Positions 30,286 to 40,737 of a DNA stretch of 64,000 bases are shown one piece after another. The stretch comes from Psococerastis gibbosa (lineage: Eukaryota; Arthropoda; Insecta; Psocodea; Psocidae). The stretch is taken from contig OZ020487.1 in NCBI GenBank assembly GCA_963971405.1, positions 38,165,039 to 38,229,038 on the forward strand, in the 5' to 3' direction. The stretch's first letter is position 1. Each line of letters starts with the position of its first letter. The notes beneath the pieces were generated by a model. The model ran no database searches, was not told the DNA's origin, and was given only the letters and a program-made list of their open reading frames with translations. Made by a program: the position numbers and the translations under genes.

Positions 30286-30595
30286 AAGAAGTAATCGACA
30301 AGAAAGTATAAAGTAAAATCGTCAATAGGCTACATATTATATTTTTATTGGACTTGTCATCCACGCGCTGCTTGTGATAATACCTAATGTAATAGTTGAC
30401 CTCCATACTCTGCGTTTACTATGTTTGCTTTGTTAATTATGTACAGTATGTATAAGTATCACTTAAATTTGATTTGCAATTTAATTTAATTTAATTTTTT
30501 TATGCTTAGTTTTGAGTAGTTTTTATTAACATTGACTTAGACATGCTATTAATGTATTACATCTAAGGGTATTATAATATAATAATAATAATAAT
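30286..30595. other. unassigned AT-rich stretch
   Basis: Nothing recognised. Confidence 0.4.
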
Positions 30596-30734
30596 CAAGG
30601 CCATATGGGGTCCACATCCCTCCCGAAATATTTGCAGTGTACACTATATAGAATGGAGTTTTAAATATTGAGGTTGCCTCACCTCCTGTGACGTCAGATG
30701 GACCCTCCTGAAAAAAATTCTGGCTACGGCCTTG
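30596..30734. mobile_element. hAT MITE
   Basis: Ends CAAGGCCATATGGGG and TCTGGCTACGGCCTTG. Flanks are ATAATAAT on both sides, consistent with an 8-bp duplication but uninformative because of the local AAT repeat. Confidence 0.65.
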
Positions 30735-30735
30735 A

Positions 30736-30967
30736 TAATAATGGTCATACAATGAACTATTATTAATTCCATTGTATTTTTTTTCTTTTTTGCTTTGTAA
30801 ACATCCTTCATGCAACATTTTTACTACGCCGGTTTTTGGCAGGTACTGTTACCATCTTACCTGCCAAAAACCCGCGTAGTAAAAATGTTGCATGAAGGAT
30901 GTTTACAAAGCAAAAAAGAAAAAAAAATACAATGGAATTAATAATAGTTCATTGTATGACCATTATT
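30736..30967. repeat. near-perfect palindrome, arms about 115 bp
   Basis: The left arm (from ATAATAATGGTCATACAATG to GGTTTTTGGCAGGTA) and its inverse flank a 12-base spacer, CTGTTACCATCT (30846-30857). I see one mismatch and a one-base homopolymer difference. The spacer sequence recurs at 30979-30992 and 31470-31483 as the target-site duplication of the neighbouring retrotransposon. Confidence 0.85.
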
Positions 30968-30992
30968 ATTTGGCAGGTACTGTTACCATCTT

Positions 30993-31469
30993 AAAACCCT
31001 TATAAGACCAGTTGCAACATACGGATCGGAAACCTGGAATCTCACTGTAAACGATGCCAACAAACTACGTGTACTCGAAAGAAAGATAATAAGGAGGATA
31101 TATGGACCCCTTTACGAGTACGGAGAATGGCGTATAAGAAACAACGCTGAAATCGACGTCGCTCTCAACGGAGAAGACATAGTAAGGTTCATTAAAGCAC
31201 AACGATTAAGGTGGCTGGGACACGTTGTAAGGATGCCTGAAGAACGCATGCCACGAAAAATGTACAAAGCAAGCATGACGGGAAGACGACTGCCAGGACG
31301 GCCAAGAAACCGCTGGAAGGACGAGTTAGAGAATGACCTTCGCGAGTTGGGAGTCTCCAGATGGTGGAGCGTTGTGCAAAACCGAGAAGAATGGAGGAGT
31401 GTTGTCGAGCAGGCCAAAGCCCACCAAGGGCTGTAGAGCCGGAAGAAGAAGAAGAAGAAGAAGAAGAAG
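30993..31469 (+). mobile_element. 5'-truncated RTE-like insertion, copy 2
   Basis: It starts at codon 457 of the RT seen at 6154 (KTLIRPVATYG), runs to the stop at 31434-31436 and ends in (GAA)n at 31441-31469. A 14-bp duplication, ACTGTTACCATCTT, flanks it. In 146 codons only a few residues differ from the 6.1 kb copy (Asn for His, Val for Ala, Pro for Ser), so both are recent. Confidence 0.9.
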
Positions 31470-31483
31470 ACTGTTACCATCTT

Positions 31484-31585
31484 CAAACCCAGGAAGTCCG
31501 AGGGACGCCGCAGAAAGTGATAATGATTCATGATGATCGCCAATCTGTGATAGAAGAGGCATTTAAAGAAGAAGAAGAAGAAGAA
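31484..31585 (+). pseudogene. 3' end of second non-LTR RT family with (GAA)n tail
   Basis: ATGATGATCGCCAATCTGTG encodes the family's final residues (MMIANL, then stop), followed by ATAGAAGAGGCATTTAAAG and a (GAA)n tail. It directly abuts the RTE insertion above, so two LINE families meet here. Confidence 0.55.
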
Positions 31586-32591
31586 GATCTACAGTCTATA
31601 AATAAATATACATATTTCTGTTCAATTACACCGTCAAGTAATCAACAAGTAATTGACAAGAATGTATAAAGAAAAATCGTCAAAATCAGGTAGTTTTGCC
31701 TTTGTTATTGTGATAGTGTCTCAGTGACAGTGTAGAAAGCTTTCTCTAAGAGATGGTCTCTAAGCAATTTAGGGAAGTTAGTAAGTAGCATTCCTCGCCG
31801 CTCTCAAATCAATCAGGAGTTTTCTGAGGCAAGCGATACCTTGCAGTATAGGATCCAGTCGCTCACACTTGGCTGTGCGTGGCGCTGGCCTTACAGCGTC
31901 TCCCCGTTCTCTCGTTTTGTAGGTGTGGGTGTCCCCGTTTTGTTTAAATTTCTCCCACACCTCAGGCTTTTAGATATATGTAAAATGTATCTAAATATGT
32001 ACAGGGTATTGATTCAAAACTTTATAGTCTATATCATTAAAATCGTATACGTGTATTTTGACAATTTTTCTCAACTAAAAGCTGCCGTACATTTTGAGAT
32101 CTGAAATGAAGCATGGGTCCCTGTGTCCAACAGCAGCATGTGGATGACTGAACAACAGCACGCGGTGCATTCTCCGTCTCCGTTCCTCCCACAGCACTTC
32201 TAAGCAGTCTTCTTTCTTCCCGTATTTTCTCTTCCATCTCTCTTTCCTTTTCATGGATTCACAAATTCTGAGCTTTGCCAAAGTGCGCGCAACAAGGGAT
32301 CAAGTGTGGGTAAACTGAAATAAATGACTTGGTGATAAAATTACTTGCTTGACATGAAATCTGAAACGATCCGATTTTATTAACTGACTATTACATTCAA
32401 GAATTTTCACTATTTAGCGTAGTATGTTTTGTATTAAGGTTTTTAATAACGTTTGGGTTTTTAGTAGACCATAGACTTGCACAGCATTGTTAAATACAAT
32501 TGCTTAAATACGATATCATATAATTCTACAGAATGTGCTTTACATTCTACCCTTGAAATGTGGATAGGCTAGTTTCTCTAGCAGGGCTAGT
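31586..32591. other. unassigned stretch with weak ORFs
   Basis: The minus-strand frames at 32037-32281 come from a purine-rich stretch (charged EMEEKIREERRLL). A coiled-coil exon cannot be excluded, but no other support exists. Confidence 0.3.
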
Positions 32592-32606
32592 TATACAGAC
32601 AGGGCA

Positions 32607-32844
32607 AGCCGGCCGCCTTACCAAGTTGAATCTAGCGGACCAGAGCAGGTTCAAAGATGCAGATAACTTGGTAGTGTGCACAGTGCAGGTAGGGAAACAT
32701 GGTAGGACTTGTCCTGGTCACCTCCGAACTAATCGTGTGACTTCACTGTGTTTCCCAAGTGGTTCGGAATCCACTATAATCAGGAGGTCCCCTGTCCTAT
32801 GGGCCCACACCGTGGCCTGGGACTGTGTCCAACCATACTACTAC
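32607..32844 (+). mobile_element. 5S-derived SINE, short form, full length
   Basis: The head GCCGGCCGCCTTACCAAG then TTGAATCTAGCGGACC follows the 5S layout. The tail is (ACT)n. A perfect 15-bp duplication, TATACAGACAGGGCA, lies at 32592-32606 and 32845-32859. Confidence 0.82.
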
Positions 32845-32859
32845 TATACAGACAGGGCA

Positions 32860-34157
32860 CTGGCTGGAGCTTCAAATATCTGACGATTTCACTAGTAAAT
32901 TAAGACATCTACTTCATTAAAAATAGATGAACTCTCAAAAAATAATTATTAGCAAAGCAATAAATTAACAAATTTTTCTTAAATTTTATCAATCGCCACT
33001 GGGCGTCTTGGCATATTGGGTTTATTAATGCACCATTGTGATTCTAATGAACGGTAGGAAAATTGGTTTCTTAATAATTCTTTTAAAATAATATGAGACT
33101 TTAATATGGGTACCAGGTTTTGATTATCTAGGCCCTTTTCATTGAAGGTTTTAAATGAATACAGCCTATTTCCTATTAAGTATGCTACTGTATTGTACTA
33201 ATATTCGAATAAGCAAGTATTGTTTAATGTATCTCCATGAAATAATAAAGGAGGGCATGGCAAATTACGTCTTAAATAATAACAATCCAAAAATCAACAT
33301 AATTATGAGAATGTAAATTGTCTACGGATTTATTTTAGAAAAAAGAAATGAAGAAAACTAAAAGCCTCTAAGTTAACTGCATATCTCGATTGAAAGAAAG
33401 CAAAATAAAACAATAAACCGATTTATCATAAACATGAAAACGACCCAAATCAATATTTGACACTAAGTTAAGTTAAAATCTGTTGAAGATTTTCGCCATT
33501 TACGACCCAGCGCTATAAAAATCTGTCTCCTGTCAAAAAAGGATTTAAACCCTTGTTGTTCGCAAGCAGGAAAAGTGAGATTTCCCAGTTTTTGGAAAGT
33601 CCATGAAGAAGCTTTCGTTTTCCCATTGCTGTCGCAGTCTTCTTATATTAAAGAGCACCTGTCTGAGGACAGCAGCAAAAACCAGAACAGGATGTTGAGG
33701 TGGAAACAAAATGGTGGTCATTAATATTAGTTCTTTTGAAATCCGCTAGAGGCCTAACTCTGGTTCGTTTTTGACATTCTACAGTAATGTAATGCTGTGC
33801 ATTCAAGTATCTGCATGAAATAACGATATACTGTAGTCTGTACTGGATCTACAATATGACGTATGCCGGCGCATCGTATATTTATTTATCGTAAACTTCT
33901 TCGTAACGCCACTGCCGCCCTATTCTCCTCAATAAAAATGTCAAGAATCGGGATCGCAGAAAATCGACACTCCAAAATCTAGTAGCCTAATTTCCATTTT
34001 GTATTTTATTTACATCGCAATTTATTGAAGACTTAGTCTAATCAAGTTGTAGAAGACTATTTTATACGCCATAATTGTATCATAAGGTTTTTTTTTTAAT
34101 TTTTATTGTTGCAATTAACTTTCTTCATGAAAATCACTAGTAAGTAAATTTAATAAC
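32860..34157 (+). other. unassigned stretch with a stop-to-stop ORF
   Basis: The 33468-33722 frame (about 84 codons, no ATG near its start) reads with mixed, protein-like composition (KKDLNPCCSQAGKVRFPSFW) but matches no family I know. No flanking splice sites are convincing. The rest is AT-rich and anonymous. Confidence 0.25.
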
Positions 34158-34320
34158 GAAGGCTTTCGCAGCCGGAGCAACGGCACCTCCGCGATACAAC
34201 CTTAGAACTAGAAGAGTTCGTAGTGCCACTGATGATGTCGACCACAGTTGTTGACGAAACGTTTGGAAGACTTCTTTCCAATCGACCACGGCCTATTAGC
34301 CCGGATTCTTCTGTCCCCTT
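34158..34320 (+). mobile_element. hammerhead-like element, single arm
   Basis: CTTTCGCAGCCGGAGC, then CCTCCGCGATACAAC, then CTGATGATGTCGACC...GTTGTTGACGAAACG and GCCCGGATTC. This copy has the exact CUGAUGA form of the core. Confidence 0.6.
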
Positions 34321-34714
34321 CTTAGTAAGTAAATTATCACGCAATCTAACATTATTTACTATGGACAAATCGTAACACCAACAAATAAAATATGATGTAT
34401 GGAAGTAGTTCTCTACAACTCCGAAGACTTACTGAATAGTTTATTTATATATAGAAAAACGACACACAAAATTTTTTAAACCAGTCAAAATCGTTGTCAT
34501 TTCATTTTAAAATTGTCATCATATCATTTTAATTTTTTTTTTTAAGATTACGTCACGTTTGCACAAATCTCTAAAATGGGTGCCTTCCGACGAAGGAATG
34601 TTGGGCGTAAGCCGGGTAAGCATAGGGGCTTAGGGAATTGGTGAATTACAAGTGTAACATCACCTTTAAATGGCGGGAATTTTGACAGATTCGAAAATTG
34701 GTGTATTTTATTTT
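34321..34714. other. unassigned stretch
   Basis: Nothing recognised. Confidence 0.4.
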
Positions 34715-34865
34715 TTAATAAATAAACTTTTTTTTATTTATTTTTTATATATATATTTTTTTAATAAAGATAAATCGCATACAAACAATTTAATGAATGT
34801 ATCCGATTGGCGTGTAAAAACTCGTACAAGTGCAAGCACGTTACCACCTGGCCATCGAAGTCGAT
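34715..34865 (-). mobile_element. SINE-B with internal deletion
   Basis: As 27175-27345, but TGTATCCGATTG joins directly to GCGTGTAAAAACTCG. The missing segment lies between two CCGATTG copies in the full element. Confidence 0.6.
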
Positions 34866-35014
34866 AACTAAGATAATTATTTGGATATTAGTGTAAATTT
34901 GAAAGTTTCCTCTATTTTCATGCAGGGCCTATAATTGTCTTAGACAGTTTAAGCCAATAAGCCGAAGCACTTTTCCACAAATTAGAACTCTACCACCAAT
35001 CATTGTTATACTTC

Positions 35015-35180
35015 GATGGCCAGGTGGTAACGTGCTTGCCCTTGTGCGAGTCTTTACACGCCATGCAATCGGAGACGTGTCACACTCATCACGGGTAATA
35101 ACCTACAGGGGCTACTGAAAAGTGAAAAGGTCAATCGGATGCATTCATTAAATTGTTTGTATGCGATTTATCTTAAAAAA
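35015..35180 (+). mobile_element. SINE-B, full length with poly-A tail
   Basis: Head TCGATGGCCAGGTGGTAACG (A-box), body to GTTTGTATGCGATTTATC, then about 16 A. Flanks TGTTATACTT and TGTTATAACTT may be an imperfect duplication. No good B-box. Confidence 0.65.
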
Positions 35181-36084
35181 AAAAAAAAAACACTATGTTA
35201 TAACTTATAATGCTGTAAATTATTATATTATTGTATTATTATTATTATTATTTAATAACATACTTACTTTGAAACTATAAGGCACTTTTCCAAATAATTT
35301 TTGCACCAGGCGACACCTATGATAATAATTTTCAGTATGTGAACCTGCCTTATTTAACAATGTTGGTGAGAGCCTTAAATTTTTTAGCATAAGTTTCTCT
35401 TGGAACGGTTCATCTGTATTACGGTTACTGTAACAGTTATGCAATAGGAAAAATACTGTGCTGTTGCTAGGTTTGAGCTTGTCAGTTTCTGTGCCAAGGC
35501 TTACACCTTACATAATCTGACAGATCGGTCGTTCTAAGTTGTACGATATCTAACGACTGATTTTTTTTCTTCAGTAGATTTAGTTAACGCGTGTGGCACA
35601 TATACAGATTTAGATTTTCTTTCGAAGGAAAATGGCTGATATTTGACAGAGTGTGGCACTTAATGGCGATCTTGCGTGTCAGCAGCAATCGGTAGTTGTA
35701 GGAATACATTATCGATCGACCGCCTACTATAATGGCCTCTGCAATTTCCACGGAAACCTTATTATTTACAACATAATTCCTATCGCGATTGTGTTATTTA
35801 AATTTTCGCCCTTCAATCACTCATTCAAATGTTCTTCACATTCCCCACAGTGGCCTAAGCTCTTTTTAATGAGTTTCTGCCTCATTTGTCTGGAAAATAA
35901 CAAATTAGTTGCAAAGTCAAAGTCATCAAAATTGAGCTATTTAATAACGTAAATTACAAGGCAAGTTCGTCAAGTAACTAGCAACTACAGCGATAAATTA
36001 CTTAATTGACTGAATTACTGCTCATTTCACAATTAATTAATGCTAGATTTGCCAAATGACACTGATTTTTAGGATTTTAGGACT
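35181..36084. other. unassigned stretch
   Basis: The frame 35653-35952 (plus) has no recognisable domain and starts on GTG. Nothing else recognised. Confidence 0.35.
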
Positions 36085-36215
36085 TACTATGGCGATTATT
36101 TTGAATCTTAACAGGTATTAAAAAGTTCACAAGATAATTTTAGAATGGAAAGTGATGTTCAAATAAATTGTTTTGTTTACATTTTTAACCCCAAGAATAA
36201 GTTAATACTAAACGC
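36085..36215. mobile_element. MITE-like repeat, 'AACCCCAAG' family
   Basis: Similar to 425-565 over its length (CTATGGCGATTATTTT, AATTGTTTTGTTTAC, AACCCCAAGAATAAGTTA). Confidence 0.5.
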
Positions 36216-36840
36216 AGGCGTACAACAATGCAGCTTATATTAGGGAGGCAAAACCGCGAAGAAACATATTCCCCTTTTTTGTACTAGTGAAAAACATGAC
36301 AATAGGATTATAAAACAATAAATGTATCGTTCAAGCCAACATTACGTTATTTTGACATTTCAGGACAAGATGGGTCCTAGTTTTTCTACCGATGGGTACC
36401 TACGCCTTTGCTCTTCTCTATGTAGAGCTGTAGATGTCTCCAAATTGGAGCGACTGCATCAGCGACCTTGGGTGAACAGGTGACGCAGAGAGCACAGAGC
36501 GCTCAGGCATAAATTTGCATGAATTGTCGTGGTGGCGGAAGTGCGTCACACCGACACTTTGTTCTCTTCAATAATGCTGACGCTGTATTGGCAACACCTC
36601 TTCGTCACTCCGCTTTTTTTGAAGATTCCCCTTCAAGAAAGGGTTCCATTATGGAGGGATAGGCCATTTGCAAAATGACTTACCACCAAGCCGTGTATTT
36701 TAGTGAAAATTGTAATGCAAGCTCTAAAATGTCACATCACCGTATTGACTTAATGCCGAAATTGGCCAAATTGTACTATATAGTAAGTACATCACAGGGC
36801 AAAAAAGGTAAAAAATAATTAACGATTAGCTTGTAATTAG
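36216..36840. other. unassigned, GC-richer than surroundings
   Basis: 36360-36660 is less AT-rich and contains a perfect octamer, ATTTGCAT, at 36513-36520. No gene recognised. Confidence 0.3.
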
Positions 36841-36895
36841 ACTCGTATCTGTACCTGGCTAAGTCTTTCGCCTTCGATTCAAAAAAAGTCTTTCA
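36841..36895 (+). mobile_element. dispersed repeat R4, short fragment
   Basis: ACTCGTATCTGTACCTGG then GTCTTTCGCCT matches the start of R4. Confidence 0.45.
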
Positions 36896-36956
36896 GACAT
36901 TATTATAATAATATTATTATTGTTATTATTATTACCAATAGGAAAACTTATTATCC

Positions 36957-37180
36957 AGAATAACTATTTTAAGTATTTAAGAAAAATTGTGGGAAACACA
37001 CAGAACAAGAGGCAACTGAGAAATGAAGGCACATTGCGACAGAATATTCCTATAACGCAAAACAAGTAATGAATCAGTTTTGCCACAGATATTTAACAAA
37101 TTGCCATTTAAACTAAAATAATTGAATATTAAAGCTTTTTCAATATATTGCACCTTGTCCGAGATTACTAGACAAGGAAA
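36957..37180 (+). pseudogene. frameshifted non-LTR C-terminal remnant with 3' stem-loop
   Basis: One frame reads NKRQLRNEGTLRQNIPITQNK and stops; after a small deletion another reads NESVLPQIFNKLPFKLK. This matches the intact order at 42539-42770. It ends with a perfect 7-bp hairpin, CCTTGTC/GACAAGG (37153-37177). Confidence 0.6.
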
Positions 37181-37818
37181 AAATTGAAGTGAAAGCGAAG
37201 TGGTAATTACCATAAATAAAAATGAACAAATTTTAATAATGCCTGTATTATAATAATACTGCACTCAAATGCACAATCTGCGTAATAGAAGACAAAGTTG
37301 CATTTACAGTAGTTGAATAATCATCAAGCAGGATTATATTATTCTAATTGTGAAACCAAGGATTACGGTAAAGCCGAAAACAAACATTGTGCATGGGGGA
37401 AACCGCCGCAATTAAGCATGTTAGTTGAAGGAGCGGCTGACGGCTCCAGACACATAAACACACAAACAACAGCGGAAACCGCAGCAGCAGGGGAACCTGA
37501 AATAATTGCGGGGGAGGGGGTAGCTAATGATTTGTTGCAGGCCCAAGACATCTTTCACTTTCCTGTTAAAGTGTTCATTTGTACAAAATCCCACTGTACA
37601 CCCCCCTCCGCCCCCCACCCGCTCATCCCGCCCTCCTCACATAGGTCCCCCATTTTAGACTAAGCCGCAAAATTTGTAGCTTTGTTTCATCGGTGTTTGT
37701 TCCGTCGATTTATCTTTTGGATTATTTGACGGTGGATGGGAATTATTTGCAATTTCCTGGGGTGTGCGTTGTTGAGAAATATTTATATTTTGAAAGAAAG
37801 TTTAGAAGGGTAATCGGT
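37181..37818 (+). other. unassigned stretch
   Basis: The 116-codon frame 37313-37663 (plus) is Ala/Glu/Pro-rich with no domain. It could be chance in a GC-richer patch. Confidence 0.3.
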
Positions 37819-38205
37819 AAGGCACGGTTTCCAACGACCTCTAAGTGCAAAATACACATACGGTGACGTGGTAGCAGATACCATTAATAAAGGCGGGGTT
37901 TCCACCGACCTCTCATTGCAGAATGCAAATGACATTGACGGAATTTTTGTTTTACTCCATGCCATAGTTAAAATTGATCAATGATCATAGAGCAAAATCA
38001 CAAACAAACTAAAATTAAAAAATGGCTTCATGGGATATGTTAAGTACGAACATTTTAATAGATTTCTATAAAAAGAAAAATTCAAATTTCCATCAATGTC
38101 ATTTGCATTCTGCAATGAGAGGTCGGTGAAAACCCCGCCTTTATTAATGATATCTGCTACCACATGTGTACTTTGCACTTAGAGGTCGGTGGAAACCGCG
38201 CCTAA
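37819..38205. mobile_element. nested palindromic MITEs, copy 2
   Basis: Outer arms GCACGGTTTCCAACGACC and GGTCGGTGGAAACCGCGCC, with GTGACGTGGTAGCAGATA inside. The inner element, 37890-38141 (AAGGCGGGGTTTCCACCG to CCCCGCCTT), lies between ATTAATA and TATTAAT. The inner middle is inverted relative to 60573-60828. Confidence 0.75.
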
Positions 38206-38334
38206 GCTGTATATATACTTCGAAGTACCGGAGTGGAAATTTGAACTCAGAATGTTATACATACAAGTGAAAAACATGCAAACAATACAGCAATGCATAT
38301 TGCGCATACGAGTACATACCAATATAGCATAATT

Positions 38335-38545
38335 AACCCAAATTAGAGGATTTATATGAAACTGCTGTAATTGGCGGTATTCGAACCCACGATCTAAGCC
38401 TATCCAACGACACCCCGGATAGGCGTAGATCGTGGGTTCGAATACCGCTAAGTCCAGTTTTTTTAAATCCTCTAATTTTAGTTATGACAAGGAGGTCACC
38501 TCTTCAACCTATGTTAGTTTAATGTCAGTGTTATATACCATATAA
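38335..38545. mobile_element. foldback SINE-like element with tRNA-like arms, copy 2
   Basis: TTGGCGGTATTCGAACCCACG and the inverse GTGGGTTCGAATACCGC flank a short loop. B-box GGTTCGAATACC is on both strands. The tail ATTTAATGTCAGTG-type sequence follows as in copy 1. Confidence 0.62.
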
Positions 38546-38798
38546 ATTCAATATATATATATATATATATATCGTTGTATATCGTTGTATATCGAAATAT
38601 ATATCGAACAATAGCCTATAACTATAATAATCTATAACTATAACTTCGCTATAGGGTGGTTTGGTTTTTTAAGAAAGTTCTGATTTATTTATTAGTTTAT
38701 TTTATTTGTTTATATTTTATGCCTATTATGTACTATGTTATACTGTCTACTTATACATGTTCATGTTATAATCTTTAAACGCGTTCTAAGTAAGCATC
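38546..38798. repeat. AT-rich segment with (AT)n
   Basis: (AT)n at about 38551-38571 followed by CGTTGTATATCGTTGTATAT direct repeats. Confidence 0.5.
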
Positions 38799-39060
38799 TA
38801 GACTCGTATCCGTACTTGGTTAAGCCATGCTTTCACCTGTTTCATTGCGTCAATGGTAAGCTTGTCTCAGCTTGTCCATTATCGCTTGTAGCCGGGGTAA
38901 GTTGACATCAAGAACGTATACCAGTTTGCCAATGGCCAAAAAAATGCATACGGAAACAATACAAATAATGTCCGAAATCCATGGGGTCGTTGGCATTGGA
39001 CAAGTGACCTATGGGCCACTCACTATAAGCAGGCCTGCGTCCATAAAAAGTCCTTAAACT
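38799..39060 (+). mobile_element. dispersed repeat R4, most complete copy
   Basis: From ACTCGTATCCGTACTTGG through CATTGCGTCAATGGTAAGC and ATCCATGGGGTCGTTGGC to CATAAAAAGTCCTTAAAC. Class unresolved; no TIRs, RT or transposase. Confidence 0.65.
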
Positions 39061-39420
39061 CAGTGTCATTGTCCATTTTAACTTCCGCATGTTGAAATTG
39101 ATCAATAATCATAGAGTAAAATCTCGCTTTGCAAACAATAACAAACTAAAATTAAACAATGGCGTCGTCTGGATATGATTAATAATTGTATTAATTTCTT
39201 GGGAGCAAAAGAATTATTTCATAATTTAAATCACAAAATTTCTTGTAGAATATAAAATTAAAAGAAAGACTTACAAAATCGGAAAAAATTGAAAACAGAA
39301 ATGGTCAATTATTGAAGACAAGTGGAATGAGGTGTAAAAATATAAATGAAACATTGATGATTTTCCGTCAATGACATTATAAAAATTGAAGAAAAATTGA
39401 CAAGTGGAATAACCGCCTTA
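39061..39420. mobile_element. GGCGG-family MITE lacking its left end
   Basis: It matches 57680-58034 (GATCAATAATCATAGAGT, TTTTCCGTCAATGACA) and ends AATTGACAAGTGGAATAACC then GCCTTAG. The left terminus is replaced by R4. Confidence 0.62.
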
Positions 39421-39949
39421 GTCCCGATACAATATACAATAGTTAATAGAATTTAGTACACATAATAATTTTAAGTCTAACATCAATTGGACGTAGTTAT
39501 GCAAATGACAACTAACCCTCAGAAGGTGATTATTGAGTAATTAATTTTTAAATATTATGTAACATTCTAATTCTGTGGATATGTGGGATTGTTGAGGAAT
39601 GCCACGTACGTTAAAATAATTTTTGTGGCATGGTTGGTTTTTGCAGAACACAGAATCTTTCCTTCTGAATCCAAATCTGTTATAATATCCAAAATGATTT
39701 TTTGTGGGTTGGTAGCCTTTTGCATAACTGCGTCCAATTTATCTTACGTATTTCGAATGCGTCTTAACAAAATAAATATTTAACAGTAATAATTTAATAA
39801 TATTTAGTGTTAATAATTATATTAAATACAAATATTTTGATTTATATCAAGAAATAATACGTACGAATAGAACTAAAACACGGGTACAAAATGGCGGATG
39901 ACAATACCTGTCCAGAAAATAGTGATCAGAGGTGACGAGTGTACCAACA
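39421..39949. other. unassigned stretch
   Basis: Nothing recognised. Confidence 0.4.
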
Positions 39950-40430
39950 TGCGCGAGGTTCGATTTCTATTTTGTTGGCAGCTTCATTCTGTGAACTTTT
40001 TCTGTGAACTCTTGGTGTTACAGATGCGCGCGCATCCTCAAAATTCACTCTCGATCGTAAAGAAGTATAACTTCCATAATAAAAAATACGTACAATGCGT
40101 CAATACATGTATATTGCAAAACAACGAGGCGAATACACAGTACACAGAGGTAGATTACGGCGTAAAGATGCCTGCGTATTTTGGAAAGGTTGGGGGGAGG
40201 GTGGCGGCCGCTGGCAGCGCCCCAACCGTTGGGGGAGGGCTCATGAATATTCAGCATGGCTCCCTCTCTCCCGTGACGAATCCCGGCTATGACAAACAAC
40301 CCGCCTGACCACCCTACCCCCCCCCCTCCCCTCAGTTACAAAAAATGAAAATTCCCGTCTTTAGTGTATATATAGCGTTTCTCTCGAGGTATCTCTTCTC
40401 TTCCTTTGTCCTCAGCAAATGGCTCCTTTG
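39950..40430 (+). promoter_or_regulatory. candidate promoter and first exon start
   Basis: A GC-richer, CpG-containing block (40185-40300) leads to TATATATA at 40369-40376. About 20 bases on is a pyrimidine-rich stretch, TCTTCTCTTCCTTTGTCCTC, then CAGCAAATGG with ATG at 40419 and a GTGAGG donor-like site after the third codon. TGCGCGCGCA lies near 40025. The pyrimidine tract resembles the 5' terminal tract of translation-machinery mRNAs. No downstream exon was identified, so the gene is unknown. Confidence 0.3.
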
Positions 40431-40737
40431 TGAGGTTTTAATGGAAAACTGTTTCGCTGTACTGTGGTCGTATATAGTATTTTCGGTCCATCGCTAATGG
40501 CGAAAACTTTATATTTTTTTAAGTTTATTATTTTTTATTTGTTTTTGGTTATTTTTATTTTTCGTCTGACTTCGGCGATTATGAGGTTTAATATGCAAGT
40601 ACTTGACTAATAAAATGTCTTTTGTAAAATTATGGTTGCAGGGTGTGTCGCCGCTGCAGGCTGGCGGGTACCTATTTTTCATTTTTTCTGATTACCTAAA
40701 CATTTCAGGCATTGAAAATTAATGTTGAACTCTAATA

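Noticed and set aside
31112..31669. Multiple ORFs on both strands including poly-Glu or poly-Phe tracts
   Set aside because: They derive from the truncated RTE copy and its (GAA)n tail; only the 30993-31436 RT frame is real element coding.
32037..32281. Charged coiled-coil-like ORFs on the minus strand
   Set aside because: Purine-rich tract yields Lys/Arg/Glu in two frames at once; no independent evidence for an exon.
35653..35952. 99-codon plus-strand ORF with a hydrophobic segment
   Set aside because: Non-ATG start, no signal peptide, no similarity, no splice support.
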